57,042 nucleotides of DNA from VRUE01 sp036403515 (GCA_036403515.1 DASWQV010000038.1:1-57042), one strand, 5' to 3'. Shown: positions 48,016 to 56,058, numbered from the stretch's first letter. The notes: generated by a model from the sequence alone, not told the origin. Numbers and translations are program-made.

Positions 48016-50910
48016 CTAGCCGGCGTTCGTCAGACCTCGGGCAGCGAAGAAGCGGTCAAAGACGTCGGCAATCGGCTCGAAGTCCGCGTCTGACCAGTAG
48101 ACGTTCGAGTCGTCGCTCATCCGCTTCGCGATCTTCGCCAGCAGCACCTTGTTGCCTGAGCGCAGCGCGATGTACTGCTCGTAGCTGCGTGCGAGCAGCT
48201 CGGTGATCGACTCGCGGTAGCCGTCGCCTTCCGCGACGAGGTTTCGATAAGCGGTGCTGGTGGTCACGGCGTTGCGCCACTCGGTCATTGCCGGCGTCGA
48301 GGAGTACATCGTCTGGAAGCCGCCCCGCATGATCGCCTCGATCGGGGTGCCGTCGCCGAAGCCGTGGCTGTCGAGGGAGTGGCCGATCTCATGGACGGCG
48401 GATGGGAAGGGCGGGTCAAGGCGCAGCGCCTGGGCGCTCAGCTTGATCTGCTCGTCGTGCCAGTTGCCTTCGACATCTAGGCCGCCGCCCCACTGGCCCA
48501 ATCGCTTGCCCTTCCCGCTATCAAGAGTAGGCCGGATCTTGATCGGCACCACTGGCATCGAGGCCGGTATCCGGTGCACCTTGTCGATCGCCGCGAGCTG
48601 GTCGGCGATCAGGGCTTGCATCTGTGGCGAGCCGCCATCAACCTCATAGTGCTCAGCTGCCAGCCCGCCCGGGCCCTCCGGTGGCGCCAGGGGTGGCTCG
48701 GGCGGAGCGGGGCCGCCGCCATAGCCCGGCGCCTCCTCCTCGAGCTCGTAGAACTCCATGCACCTGCAGCGTCCACCGCCGTAGCAATCTTGGTTGGGCG
48801 GGATGTGCTCGATACGGACCGGGTCATCGAGCTTACGAAGGACATCGTCGTCGGCGAGCGCGCACTGATCGCAGCGGGTGCGGTCGAGGATGGATGTGTA
48901 GCGGGCGCCCTCGATCTCATCGCTCTGGATAGAGGCTTGATCCTGGCGGCCTTCGTTCAGCGCGCCGGCGGCGTGTAGCTGAGCCTCGGCGCGCAGTCCG
49001 GCCGCAGCCTCTGCCTCGCCGGCCTTCTGCGCGGCCGCGCGACCGCCCGGTCCGTTCAGCACGGTGTGAGAGACCTTCTGCCAGATCCGGTTGCCGATCG
49101 ACTGTGCCCCCAGCCTTGCCCGCGCCATCAGCCGCTTGCGCGCCTCAGACTCCTCATCGGCCCCCGCGGCGTCCCTGGTGCCGGGGCGCTGTGCGTTCAG
49201 CTCGTCGACGACTGTGGAGCGGCCGGTGCGATACAGCCGTGCCAGCTCGGCATAGATCGCCTTCTGAAGCCCCTCGTCGGCTTTCGGGGTGAGGGTCTTG
49301 CCGGCAAGTGCGGCGTCAGCCATCTCGGAAGCAATGCGACGGGCGTCATCACCGCCAGCGGCTTCGAAGCGGGAGCGGGCGTTGTCAATCGCCGTTTCGA
49401 TCTCGTCGAGCGACATGAGTTCCTCCCACCAGCGCATCTCCCGTTCGTCGCGTAGGACCTGGTCCTCGTCGGCCTTCGGTTTCGGCTCGGGTTTGGAGGC
49501 CGTGGCGGGTTTGGGTGGTGCTGGCGACGGCTGGGGGCGGGGATCACCTGGCACTGAAGCCGGCGCGGGAGGCGATTCGGCAGCCTTCTGCGCAAGCGCG
49601 CGTGCTTCCTCGGAGGCTTTCTTGCGCTCTTCTCGGGCCTCGGCGTCTGCCGGCGGGAGGTCAGCGCGCTTGCGCAGGAAGTCCTCAAGCTCGTCGTCTG
49701 GATGGACGGCTTCCCGTTCGACCAGTTTCCCTACGTATTCGGCGAGCTCGGTCAGCGAAGTCGAGTCGACCAACGACATCTTCAGCTTGGGCGGCTCCTC
49801 CACATCGAAGTTGAGGGCGGCGAAGCGCGTGGCAAGGTCTTCGAGTGGACCTTCGACTTCCCCCGCCAGCGCCTCGCAGGCGGCGAGGAACGGGTTTTCC
49901 TGCGAGTCGGCAGTGGCACGAGCGCCGCTGGCTCCCTGACCCTGGCCGAGGCGCATGAAGTCCTCGATGAAGGAGCCAGCGATCTTGTCGGAGTGGTATT
50001 CGAGCGAGGGCTGCACCGAGACATTCGCTTGGCCTTTCTCGATGCCGAGGATCTCGATTCGCCAGCCCTTGGCAGCGGCCAGCTCTTTCAGATCCTGCGC
50101 GTGCGGGCCTGGCGCGATGATGAACCCCTGCTCGGAGGCGCGGATGCCACCGAGGATGTCTTCCATCTCTTTCAGCTGCTCCGGCGACGCGTTGTCGGGC
50201 GGGTAACAGATCGGGATGCCCATTGCCTGGCGCTCGGCCTTGATCACGTCGATCCGTTCGAGCTTGTCCTTGAGGAACCAGGGCTTGTAGGTGGCACGCA
50301 GCAGCGAATTGCCCTCCCAGTTGTCGCCCTCGGCACCAAGCCTGTAATAGAGGAGGTCCTCCAGCGGGAGATCAACTTGGCCACCGATCGGCAGCTGCTG
50401 CTTGAGTTCGACTAGCTCGCCGGTCCCGGGGTCGGGGATGAAGCGTTCGATCGACCTGGGCAGCTTCAGCTGCAGCGTGCGCGGGACAATCAGATCCTTG
50501 CCATCGCGCTTGACGTGCTCCCAGATTTCTTCGAATGGGGTAAAGCCTGAGCGCACGAGCACCGGCAGCAGTTCAGCGAGGTGTCCGCCGAATCCGGGGC
50601 GCATGTTGGAGAAGAGCGCCCACTCGAACGCTTCGGCGACCTCGCGATCCTTGTCCTCGGCCTCATCGCCACCGTAAGGCTCGACACCCCAGGTGCCGCC
50701 GATGATTGGATTGACCACCATCCGCACCGCCCGGCGCACATCCGGGTCGGTCCGATACATCCGGTCGTACTTCTTGAGCCCGTGGGGGTGGCGAAGCTCG
50801 AAGTTCTCCTCTTCGATCTCCTGGTAGCCCCCGTAGTTGGCACGGCCGGAGCCGCCGCGAGGCTTAGTCGGCGGCGGAGCAGCGCTGCGGAATCGATCAA
50901 GGAATCCCAT
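48016..50910 (-). CDS. portal - MuF - zinc metallopeptidase fusion protein
   Basis: A 964-residue fusion. Residues 1-430 are a Mu-type (DUF935-like) portal (KYDRMYRTDPDVRRAVRMVVNPIIGGTWGVEPYGGD; LLRATYKPWFLKDKLERIDVIKAERQAMGIPI). A Pro/Ala/Lys linker (about 435-485) leads to a MuF-like region (about 490-720) with the Cys set RCDQC...DCYGGGRCRCMEF. The last 200 residues hold H840-E-I-G-H844 (AVHEIGHSLDSHG) and a later RESITELLARSYEQY helix that can give the third zinc ligand, as in lethal-factor-like zincins. Portals and MuF proteins are normally separate. It begins with a GATAGTCG element. Confidence 0.85.
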   Translation of the reverse strand: MGFLDRFRSAAPPPTKPRGGSGRANYGGYQEIEEENFELRHPHGLKKYDRMYRTDPDVRRAVRMVVNPIIGGTWGVEPYGGDEAEDKDREVAEAFEWALFSNMRPGFGGHLAELLPVLVRSGFTPFEEIWEHVKRDGKDLIVPRTLQLKLPRSIERFIPDPGTGELVELKQQLPIGGQVDLPLEDLLYYRLGAEGDNWEGNSLLRATYKPWFLKDKLERIDVIKAERQAMGIPICYPPDNASPEQLKEMEDILGGIRASEQGFIIAPGPHAQDLKELAAAKGWRIEILGIEKGQANVSVQPSLEYHSDKIAGSFIEDFMRLGQGQGASGARATADSQENPFLAACEALAGEVEGPLEDLATRFAALNFDVEEPPKLKMSLVDSTSLTELAEYVGKLVEREAVHPDDELEDFLRKRADLPPADAEAREERKKASEEARALAQKAAESPPAPASVPGDPRPQPSPAPPKPATASKPEPKPKADEDQVLRDEREMRWWEELMSLDEIETAIDNARSRFEAAGGDDARRIASEMADAALAGKTLTPKADEGLQKAIYAELARLYRTGRSTVVDELNAQRPGTRDAAGADEESEARKRLMARARLGAQSIGNRIWQKVSHTVLNGPGGRAAAQKAGEAEAAAGLRAEAQLHAAGALNEGRQDQASIQSDEIEGARYTSILDRTRCDQCALADDDVLRKLDDPVRIEHIPPNQDCYGGGRCRCMEFYELEEEAPGYGGGPAPPEPPLAPPEGPGGLAAEHYEVDGGSPQMQALIADQLAAIDKVHRIPASMPVVPIKIRPTLDSGKGKRLGQWGGGLDVEGNWHDEQIKLSAQALRLDPPFPSAVHEIGHSLDSHGFGDGTPIEAIMRGGFQTMYSSTPAMTEWRNAVTTSTAYRNLVAEGDGYRESITELLARSYEQYIALRSGNKVLLAKIAKRMSDDSNVYWSDADFEPIADVFDRFFAARGLTNAG

Positions 50911-50916
50911 CGCCGC

Positions 50917-50924
50917 CGACTATC
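50917..50924 (-). promoter_or_regulatory. GATAGTCG start element, portal gene
   Basis: GATAGTCG, six bases before the ATG at 50910; TTCTGAAAT upstream (50932-50940). No Shine-Dalgarno. Confidence 0.7.
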
Positions 50925-50939
50925 GGGCGGCACCGGATT

Positions 50940-51161
50940 TCAGAACTCGGCGGCTGCGCTCTCGCGAAGGCGACGCTTTCGATCAACCCAGCTCCGGGCG
51001 ATAGCCTCTCTTTGTCGCTCATATCCTTCGGGGCTGACGTTGATCCTCTGCGCCCTATCCCAGCGCCGCAGCATGGCCTCCGCGATCTCTCCTGGGGCCA
51101 CGGTGTAGGTGCCCGTTTCGACTTCGAGCTTGAGCTTGGCCAGCTTCGCCGCGTGGGACAC
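50940..51161 (-). CDS. FlgM-like small protein
   Basis: A 73-residue protein: AKLAKLKLEVETGTYTVAPGEIAEAMLRRWDRAQR. The segment VETGTYTVAPGEIAEAML resembles the C-terminal sigma-binding helix pair of the anti-sigma factor FlgM (I..GtY.vd...iA..ml). The resemblance is short. If real, it could act on the phage sigma-like protein or a host sigma. GTG start at 51161. Confidence 0.45.
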   Translation of the reverse strand: MSHAAKLAKLKLEVETGTYTVAPGEIAEAMLRRWDRAQRINVSPEGYERQREAIARSWVDRKRRLRESAAAEF

Positions 51162-51191
51162 GCAGACGAATATCTGGCGTCGATGTCTAAG

Positions 51192-51431
51192 TCAGCGCCC
51201 GTGCCCCAGCATTGCCGCGGTCTCGTAAACCCGAGCGTCAAGCTCGGCGAGCTTGACGTCTATCTCCTCGAGGGTAAGGCCGTCGCTGCACATCCCCCGG
51301 ATCGTCTGAAGGGTTCCGTGGACAGGGCCGAGTAGCTGAACCACTGCCTTGGCCTTGTCGCCCTTCTCCTGCGCGATCCTCAGCTTCAGGAAGGCGATCC
51401 GCACATTTCTGACCGAGCAGCGGCGCCTCAA
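51192..51431 (-). CDS. small helical protein
   Basis: A 79-residue protein: NVRIAFLKLRIAQEKGDKAKAVVQLLGPVHGTLQTIRGMCSDGLTLEEIDVKLAELDARVYETAAML. Helical, no family recognised. Start overlaps the upstream stop. Confidence 0.5.
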   Translation of the reverse strand: MRRRCSVRNVRIAFLKLRIAQEKGDKAKAVVQLLGPVHGTLQTIRGMCSDGLTLEEIDVKLAELDARVYETAAMLGHGR

Positions 51432-51652
51432 GTTGCCTCCGCCAGCACTCGAACCAAGCGCCCCGCAATGTTCGGGATCACCTGCATCTCCTGCTTGTGG
51501 TCGTGGCGTATCCGCTCAAGCGTCTCGACCAGCTCCTCGCGCCGGAATGCGATGAAGCCGCGGCTGTCAGGCGGGCTATGCCGGACAAGCTCAGTCAGCA
51601 TCGCGAGCTGCGTGTCAGCAGGCGTCGATTGGGGAGGTGATGGCTGCTCCAC
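51428..51652 (-). CDS. small protein downstream of terminase
   Basis: A 74-residue protein: TPADTQLAMLTELVRHSPPDSRGFIAFRREELVETLERIRHDHKQEMQVIPNIAGRLVRVLAEAT. GTG start at 51652. Helical, unknown function. Confidence 0.5.
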   Translation of the reverse strand: MEQPSPPQSTPADTQLAMLTELVRHSPPDSRGFIAFRREELVETLERIRHDHKQEMQVIPNIAGRLVRVLAEAT

Positions 51653-51688
51653 TTACTAAAGGTTAGCCGCACGGCGGACGACTCCTGC

Positions 51689-53209
51689 CTACAACGGTGC
51701 ACTGGCAAGGCCACCGGCAATAGTGCTCCCGCGCTCTCGTTGCCGGCGGGGCTCGGCAATCTCGACGTTTGGCAGATCTCTCGCTGCGTAGGCGATCGTG
51801 TCGACCTGGTCATCGTGCTCGCCGGCGGGGAAAGCCAGCATCTCGGCCTCGAGATCACCGAGCCACTCTGCCCCACGCAGGTGGTAGACCTTCCCACCGC
51901 GGTAGAGCGCGCCGGCGGCCGAGGCGCGGGTCACCTTGTCTTTGTCGGGGAAGACCGGCTCAGCAGGGAAGCCGCGGCGGAGCATTTCCTGAATCAGCGT
52001 CGACTGGTAGCCGATCGACTCGACCTTGACTGCACCGCCTGCGTGGTGGTCCTCGAAGAACTCAGGCTGCTCGGGCCCGGCGATACGGTCGCGGATGACA
52101 TTCCGCACCAGGAGGTCGCGCTTCGGCGTGACCCAGACCTCGGTCATCACCGTGTAGTCGGCGGTCTGTTTCTCCGAAGCCGCAAGGTCGACGTACTGGA
52201 CCTTGCGGCAGTAGTCGAGCCCGAAGCTCTCGACCTCGCCGCCGGGCCGATGCAGCGTCACCAGGTCGCCATCGATCGTGAAGTAGTGGAAGTACTTGCG
52301 GGCGAAGATGCCGCCCTCATCCGGCGTGGGGCTGCCCTGGTACATGGCGGTGAACCAGTAGGGGCCGAGCACCTTTCGCGTGTGCTCCAGCCAGTCAGCT
52401 GAGTAACGCTCCGGCCAGAGCGCCTCGCCGGGCTCGCGGCCGAGTGGGTCGTCGTCCAGGGCAAGTGCCGGCAGGCGGATCTCGCGCACGGGATCGCCAC
52501 CGTCATCTGACGCGGCGAGCATGCGGCCGGCGATGTCGTCCTGGTGCCAACGGGTCAGCAGCACGATCACCACAGCACCGGGCTCTAGCCGTGTGCGCGC
52601 CGTCGACAGCCACCACTCCCAATGCTTCTCGCGGATCACTTCGGACATCGCCTGCTCGGCGTTCTTGATCGGATCGTCGATGATCAGCAGGTGGGCGCCC
52701 TTGCCGGTGATGGGTCCACCGACGCCGGCAGTGACCATCCCGCCGCGGTGGCCCTCCAGGCCCCAGCGCTTGGCCGCTCTGGAAGACGCATCGAGCTTGA
52801 CCCCGTAGAGGTCAGGGCCATGCTCCTCGAGCAGGGACCGCGCCTTCAGCCCCCAAGAGGAGGCGAAATCGGCCTCGTAAGAGCAGAGGATGACGTGGCG
52901 CTCGGGGAAGGTGCCGATGAACCAGGCAGGCGTGTATTCGGAGACCTCCGTCGACTTGCCGTGACGGGGGCCAAGCTCGATGAGGAGGATCTCGGGCCGG
53001 TCGTCGACCTCTTTTCCTGCAGCTGCTCGGCGCTGGCGCTCGTGGGCCCGGGCGACCGCCTCCATGATCTCTCTGTCGATCAGGCGGATGTGTGGCGGGA
53101 AGGCATAGCGACGAACAGCGCCCTGGTCGGCGAGCCGCTCATCGACGGCGATCGCCAGGCCGGCCGGGCTAGCCCTCGCGAGCGTCGGCAACGGCACTGA
53201 CGAGCCCAT
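51689..53209 (-). CDS. terL: terminase large subunit
   Basis: A 506-residue packaging motor. ATPase: Walker A GPRHGKST at 80-87, Walker B LLIIDDP, and coupling motif LLTRWH. Nuclease: QYVDLAAS, and HDDQVDTIAYA near the C-terminus, the RNase H-like Asp residues. It cuts concatemers and pumps DNA into the prohead through the portal. GTG or ATG start near 53209 overlaps the small subunit gene. Confidence 0.92.
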   Translation of the reverse strand: MGSSVPLPTLARASPAGLAIAVDERLADQGAVRRYAFPPHIRLIDREIMEAVARAHERQRRAAAGKEVDDRPEILLIELGPRHGKSTEVSEYTPAWFIGTFPERHVILCSYEADFASSWGLKARSLLEEHGPDLYGVKLDASSRAAKRWGLEGHRGGMVTAGVGGPITGKGAHLLIIDDPIKNAEQAMSEVIREKHWEWWLSTARTRLEPGAVVIVLLTRWHQDDIAGRMLAASDDGGDPVREIRLPALALDDDPLGREPGEALWPERYSADWLEHTRKVLGPYWFTAMYQGSPTPDEGGIFARKYFHYFTIDGDLVTLHRPGGEVESFGLDYCRKVQYVDLAASEKQTADYTVMTEVWVTPKRDLLVRNVIRDRIAGPEQPEFFEDHHAGGAVKVESIGYQSTLIQEMLRRGFPAEPVFPDKDKVTRASAAGALYRGGKVYHLRGAEWLGDLEAEMLAFPAGEHDDQVDTIAYAARDLPNVEIAEPRRQRERGSTIAGGLASAPL

Positions 53210-53687
53210 GCAGCGCCTCCCTCACGGTGGGGTCGGAGAAATCGAGCTCGGTCTTGACTGGTCCGCCGTCCTCACCGGCGAGCTCAAGCGGCTGCCGCGG
53301 CTTTCCGTAGACGTAGGAGAGGACAAGCTTGAGCGCCTTCATCCCAAGCTCTGGATCGTCGACGTAGACGATCTCGTGGGCGCCCTCGGCCGTGTTCCAC
53401 GTCTTGATCGGCTTGCCAGCACCAAGCGCAGCCTCGATTGGCGCCAGGTAGCGCTCGATGTCCTCCTCGATCCGGCGGCGCATCTCCTCGTGGGGACGGG
53501 GAAGCCGGGGGCGGCCACCGAGCTTGCCAGCCTCCCCCGCCTGCTCCGGTGATCCAAACCGGGGCGAATCGGGATCAAGCGGGTGGGCGCCGCAGCGCTT
53601 GGTGCCCTTCAACGGGGGCGCCTTGCAGCGCTTGCCGGTCGCCTTGGACTTGCCAGTACAGCGGGGTGGTTTCTTCCCGGTCGCCAT
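53169..53687 (-). CDS. terS: terminase small subunit
   Basis: A 172-residue protein just upstream of terL, overlapping it by 41 bases. N-terminal CTGKSKATGKRCKAPPLKGTKRCGAH is a Cys/His zinc site, followed by a helical oligomer region (HEEMRRRIEEDIERYLAPIEAALGAGKPIK). Should bind the packaging site. It begins with a GATAGTCG element. Confidence 0.75.
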   Translation of the reverse strand: MATGKKPPRCTGKSKATGKRCKAPPLKGTKRCGAHPLDPDSPRFGSPEQAGEAGKLGGRPRLPRPHEEMRRRIEEDIERYLAPIEAALGAGKPIKTWNTAEGAHEIVYVDDPELGMKALKLVLSYVYGKPRQPLELAGEDGGPVKTELDFSDPTVREALHGLVSAVADAREG

Positions 53688-53693
53688 CGACGG

Positions 53694-53701
53694 CGACTAT
53701 C
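53694..53701 (-). promoter_or_regulatory. GATAGTCG start element, terminase genes
   Basis: GATAGTCG, six bases before the ATG at 53687; TTCTGAAAT upstream (53709-53717) in non-coding DNA. No Shine-Dalgarno. Confidence 0.7.
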
Positions 53702-53754
53702 CGGCGCGATTTCAGAAGCGGGGCACAGGCAGAAGCGGGTCGCGCGCCGCTCGC

Positions 53755-54370
53755 TTACGCGAGCTTGTGCCCGACCCGCTTAAGGCGCTCGAACGCCGCC
53801 CGCACTTCCGCCGGCGATGCTCCCGTGATGACGGCGATCTCCGCGCGCGAGTGATGCAGCGCGGCGAGCGTCCCAACCTTGGTGGCGAGTTCGACTTCGG
53901 CCCGCGCATCAGCGGCGAGCGCGGCGGTCAGCTCACGCAGGAAGTGGGACCGGGGCCTGGTGCGCGGTGGGCCGGATGTGCGTCTCGGCGCCGGCTCGGC
54001 CAGCACCCGAGACGGACGAACTGCCGGCGGTGAGGAACTGGTCGAGTGAGATCGGCGTGTCGCGGTAGACCCATCGCCGTTTGCCGTCCTCACCGACGAC
54101 CCGGACGTGCTCCGGGTGTCGGGAGTGCCAGGCATCGCCGAGGCGGCGAGGGAGGAACTGCGCGGCGAAGCCGCTGAACCGCCCTGCTTGCGCGTAGCCC
54201 GGTCGGTGCGGTTCGAACGTGGCGGCGAGGCCATAGAGGATGCAGATGCCATCTGCGACTAGCTCTTCCTTCTCGTGTTCGGAGGGTTGGATGCCCGAGC
54301 GCTCGATCGTCGCGCACACGAAACCTTCGACGTCGTCGATGTCGTGTAGCTGGACCGTCGTCGGGAGCAA
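53755..54370 (-). CDS. sigma-factor-like phage protein, split or frameshifted
   Basis: Frame one (TTG 54370 to 53933) has a region-2-like stretch: EELVADGICILYGLAATFEPHRPGYAQAGRFSGFAAQFLPRRLGDAWHSRHPEHV. Another frame, to TAA 53755, has a region-4-like helix-turn-helix: LAALHHSRAEIAVITGASPAEVRAAFERLKRVGHKLA, and it reads sensibly from about residue RVLAEPAPRR (near 54005). A one-base shift near 53990-54015 would give one small sigma-like protein. Two separate peptides (second from GTG about 54003) would be a split sigma. It could direct late transcription. Similarity is by eye only. Confidence 0.5.
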
Positions 54371-54517
54371 ATCGTAAGCCCTACGCTAGTCCCTGGCCGG
54401 TGAGGTGAAGTTGGCCGGGGAATGATTTGCAGCGAGGCATCGTCGTCGAGTATCAGCCAGATGCTGCGAGCAGCCGTACTCACTTCTTGGATTTCCGGCA
54501 CCGCCGGGCGCGATCGT

Positions 54518-55093
54518 TCAACGGCGCTGCTGAATCTTGCGGGCGAGATCGGCCTCGAAGATGTGGGTGTAGACGACGGTCGTGCGAATGTCGGCGTGGC
54601 GGAGCAACTGCTGAACCTCCCGCACGTTGAAGCCCTCGCGCAGCAGCTCGGTCGCGTAGGTGTGGCGCAGCATGTGCGGATGCACCGGTCGCTCAATGCC
54701 GGCGCGGCGCGCGTATCGGCCCGTCATTTCCCAGACGTACTTCCGGGAGACCTTCCCGCCCTTCAGTGTGGTGAAGAGCCGCGGTTTGCGCGCCGCGTAT
54801 TTCCGGCGAACGACGATCCAGTTGCGCAGCAGCTCGGTGGCCTGATCATCGAGATAGACGAACGCCTCGCGGCCGCCCTTCGCCACCTCGGGGCGGAGAT
54901 GGATCTGCCCATCGTCGAGGCGAACGTCGCGGAGATGGATGCCGATGGTCTCGCTGACCCGCAACCCGCACCGGTACATCAGCGTCAGCATGCAGAGGTT
55001 CCGCAGGCCGGTCGGCGCCGCTCGATTCGGCCTCGCGAAGAGCGCCTCGAGCTCAGTCGAGGAGAGCGTCTTCGGCAGCTTGCGGACAGCCAT
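54518..55093 (-). CDS. short tyrosine recombinase (catalytic domain only)
   Basis: A 191-residue protein with the complete set R45 (RCGLRVSE), K72, H140-xx-R143-H144 (HPHMLRHTYATELL), H166 (LLRHADIRTT) and Y175 (VVYTHI). The N-terminal core-binding domain of XerC/D-type enzymes is missing; the protein begins at the catalytic domain. It is far from attL, in the late module, and begins with a GATAGTC(C) element. It could resolve dimers, invert DNA, or help integrase. Confidence 0.85.
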   Translation of the reverse strand: MAVRKLPKTLSSTELEALFARPNRAAPTGLRNLCMLTLMYRCGLRVSETIGIHLRDVRLDDGQIHLRPEVAKGGREAFVYLDDQATELLRNWIVVRRKYAARKPRLFTTLKGGKVSRKYVWEMTGRYARRAGIERPVHPHMLRHTYATELLREGFNVREVQQLLRHADIRTTVVYTHIFEADLARKIQQRR

Positions 55094-55098
55094 ACAGC

Positions 55099-55106
55099 GG
55101 ACTATC
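55099..55106 (-). promoter_or_regulatory. GATAGTCC start element, short recombinase
   Basis: GATAGTCC, five bases before the ATG at 55093; one base differs from GATAGTCG. No Shine-Dalgarno. Confidence 0.6.
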
Positions 55107-55139
55107 CGCGCGACCGCTCAGCACCGGGCCGGCGCCCAT

Positions 55140-55216
55140 ATAGAGGGGACATTTCGCACCGAATGGGGTGTCTACGGGGGCGGCGGGTGGCGGCGACGGC
55201 GAAATGTCCCCTCTAT
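55140..55216. repeat. 18-bp perfect inverted repeat around a 41-base loop
   Basis: ATAGAGGGGACATTTCGC (55140-55157) and its exact reverse complement (55199-55216). The loop is very GC-rich. It lies between the short recombinase and the winged-helix gene. It could be a recombinase site, a MITE-like insertion, or a transcription hairpin. Confidence 0.75.
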
Positions 55217-55228
55217 GTATTGGGCCGA

Positions 55229-55489
55229 TCAGAAGTCTTCGGCCAAGAGAAGAGTGCCGCCAGAAGCGCTGACGGCGTAGAAAAGGCGACCACCCGAAGT
55301 TCGCCTTCGGCGGCGTTCAGCCAGCCCTCTATTCACCAAAACGACGAGACACTCAGCCGCCCAAGCGTAGGGCCTGTCTATCTCATCTGCGACTCGGTCA
55401 ATCGTGACCCAGCCATCGCCGCCGTCCTCCTGGTCGTCGTAACTAGCAGCGTCGAGAGCCTTCAGCGCCGCAACTTCTCTGTCCGTCAC
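55229..55489 (-). CDS. small winged-helix-like protein
   Basis: An 86-residue protein: VTIDRVADEIDRPYAWAAECLVVLVNRGLAERRRRRTSGGRLFYAVSASG, a probable winged helix. GTG 55489 overlaps the stop of the upstream small basic gene (GTGTGA). The function is unknown. Confidence 0.5.
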   Translation of the reverse strand: MTDREVAALKALDAASYDDQEDGGDGWVTIDRVADEIDRPYAWAAECLVVLVNRGLAERRRRRTSGGRLFYAVSASGGTLLLAEDF

Positions 55490-55611
55490 ACCCGCCTCTT
55501 CTTCGGGTGCAGCTGCAGCGGCGTCAGGGGCGCCGCGTTCTGCCGCCGCCCCTTGTGCCGATGCTGACCTTGGTGGTTGAACTTCCGCGGATTGCGGTGG
55601 CGGCGGGGCAT
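55486..55611 (-). CDS. 41-residue very basic protein
   Basis: ATG 55611 opens MPRRHRNPRKFNHQGQHRHK, then GRRQNAAPLTPLQLHPKKRRV. Its ATG overlaps the upstream stop (TGATG) and its TGA overlaps the next start. The tight coupling on both sides supports a real gene. Possibly nucleic-acid binding. Confidence 0.45.
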   Translation of the reverse strand: MPRRHRNPRKFNHQGQHRHKGRRQNAAPLTPLQLHPKKRRV

Positions 55612-56036
55612 CACCGACCCGCCACCGGCTGAACGATTGGGATGCCGCTCTGCCCGACCGGGATGAACTCGATGGTGTTGGAGGGCGACTGCGCGATGTC
55701 CTCCAACGCCTGGACGTACTCGTGCTGGACGTAGAGCGGCGTCAGCGACTTGTTGATCTCGACCTGCGCCTTCTTGAGGCCGACCGATTCGGCGACCTTC
55801 TTTTCCGCCTCGGCTTCCGTGGCCTTGACCTGTGCCCGGTTGACCTTGGCTTCTTCGGCCGCCTTTTCGATTTCGATGTGCGCGACCTTGACGTTGTTGC
55901 TCGCCTCCTGCCGCGTCTGGTACCGGTTGTAGGCAGCACAGCCGGGGCCGAGGGCACCGACGATCAGGGCCAGGAACACGATGCAGCCAATGGTCAGCGC
56001 GACGACGCGACCGGCGTTAATGCTGGATTGGTTCAT
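55611..56036 (-). CDS. membrane-anchored coiled-coil protein (SPFH-like tail)
   Basis: A 141-residue protein. One N-terminal membrane helix (VVALTIGCIVFLALIVGALGPGC) precedes a coiled coil (EIEKAAEEAKVNRAQVKATEAEAEKKVAESV), then YVQHEYVQALEDIAQSPSNTIEFIPVGQSG. The C-terminal part is like the end of SPFH/prohibitin proteins. A GGAGGAG ribosome site precedes the ATG. Confidence 0.6.
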   Translation of the reverse strand: MNQSSINAGRVVALTIGCIVFLALIVGALGPGCAAYNRYQTRQEASNNVKVAHIEIEKAAEEAKVNRAQVKATEAEAEKKVAESVGLKKAQVEINKSLTPLYVQHEYVQALEDIAQSPSNTIEFIPVGQSGIPIVQPVAGR

Positions 56037-56058
56037 TGGTTCTCCTCCTGGTTGTGGG

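Noticed and set aside
37252..53717. TTCTGAA as a -35 partner of GATAGTCG
   Set aside because: TTCTGAA precedes four boxes (37245, 44780, 50910, 53687) but the gap varies from 6 to 15 bases, so it is not a fixed -35. It may still matter, but I could not support it.
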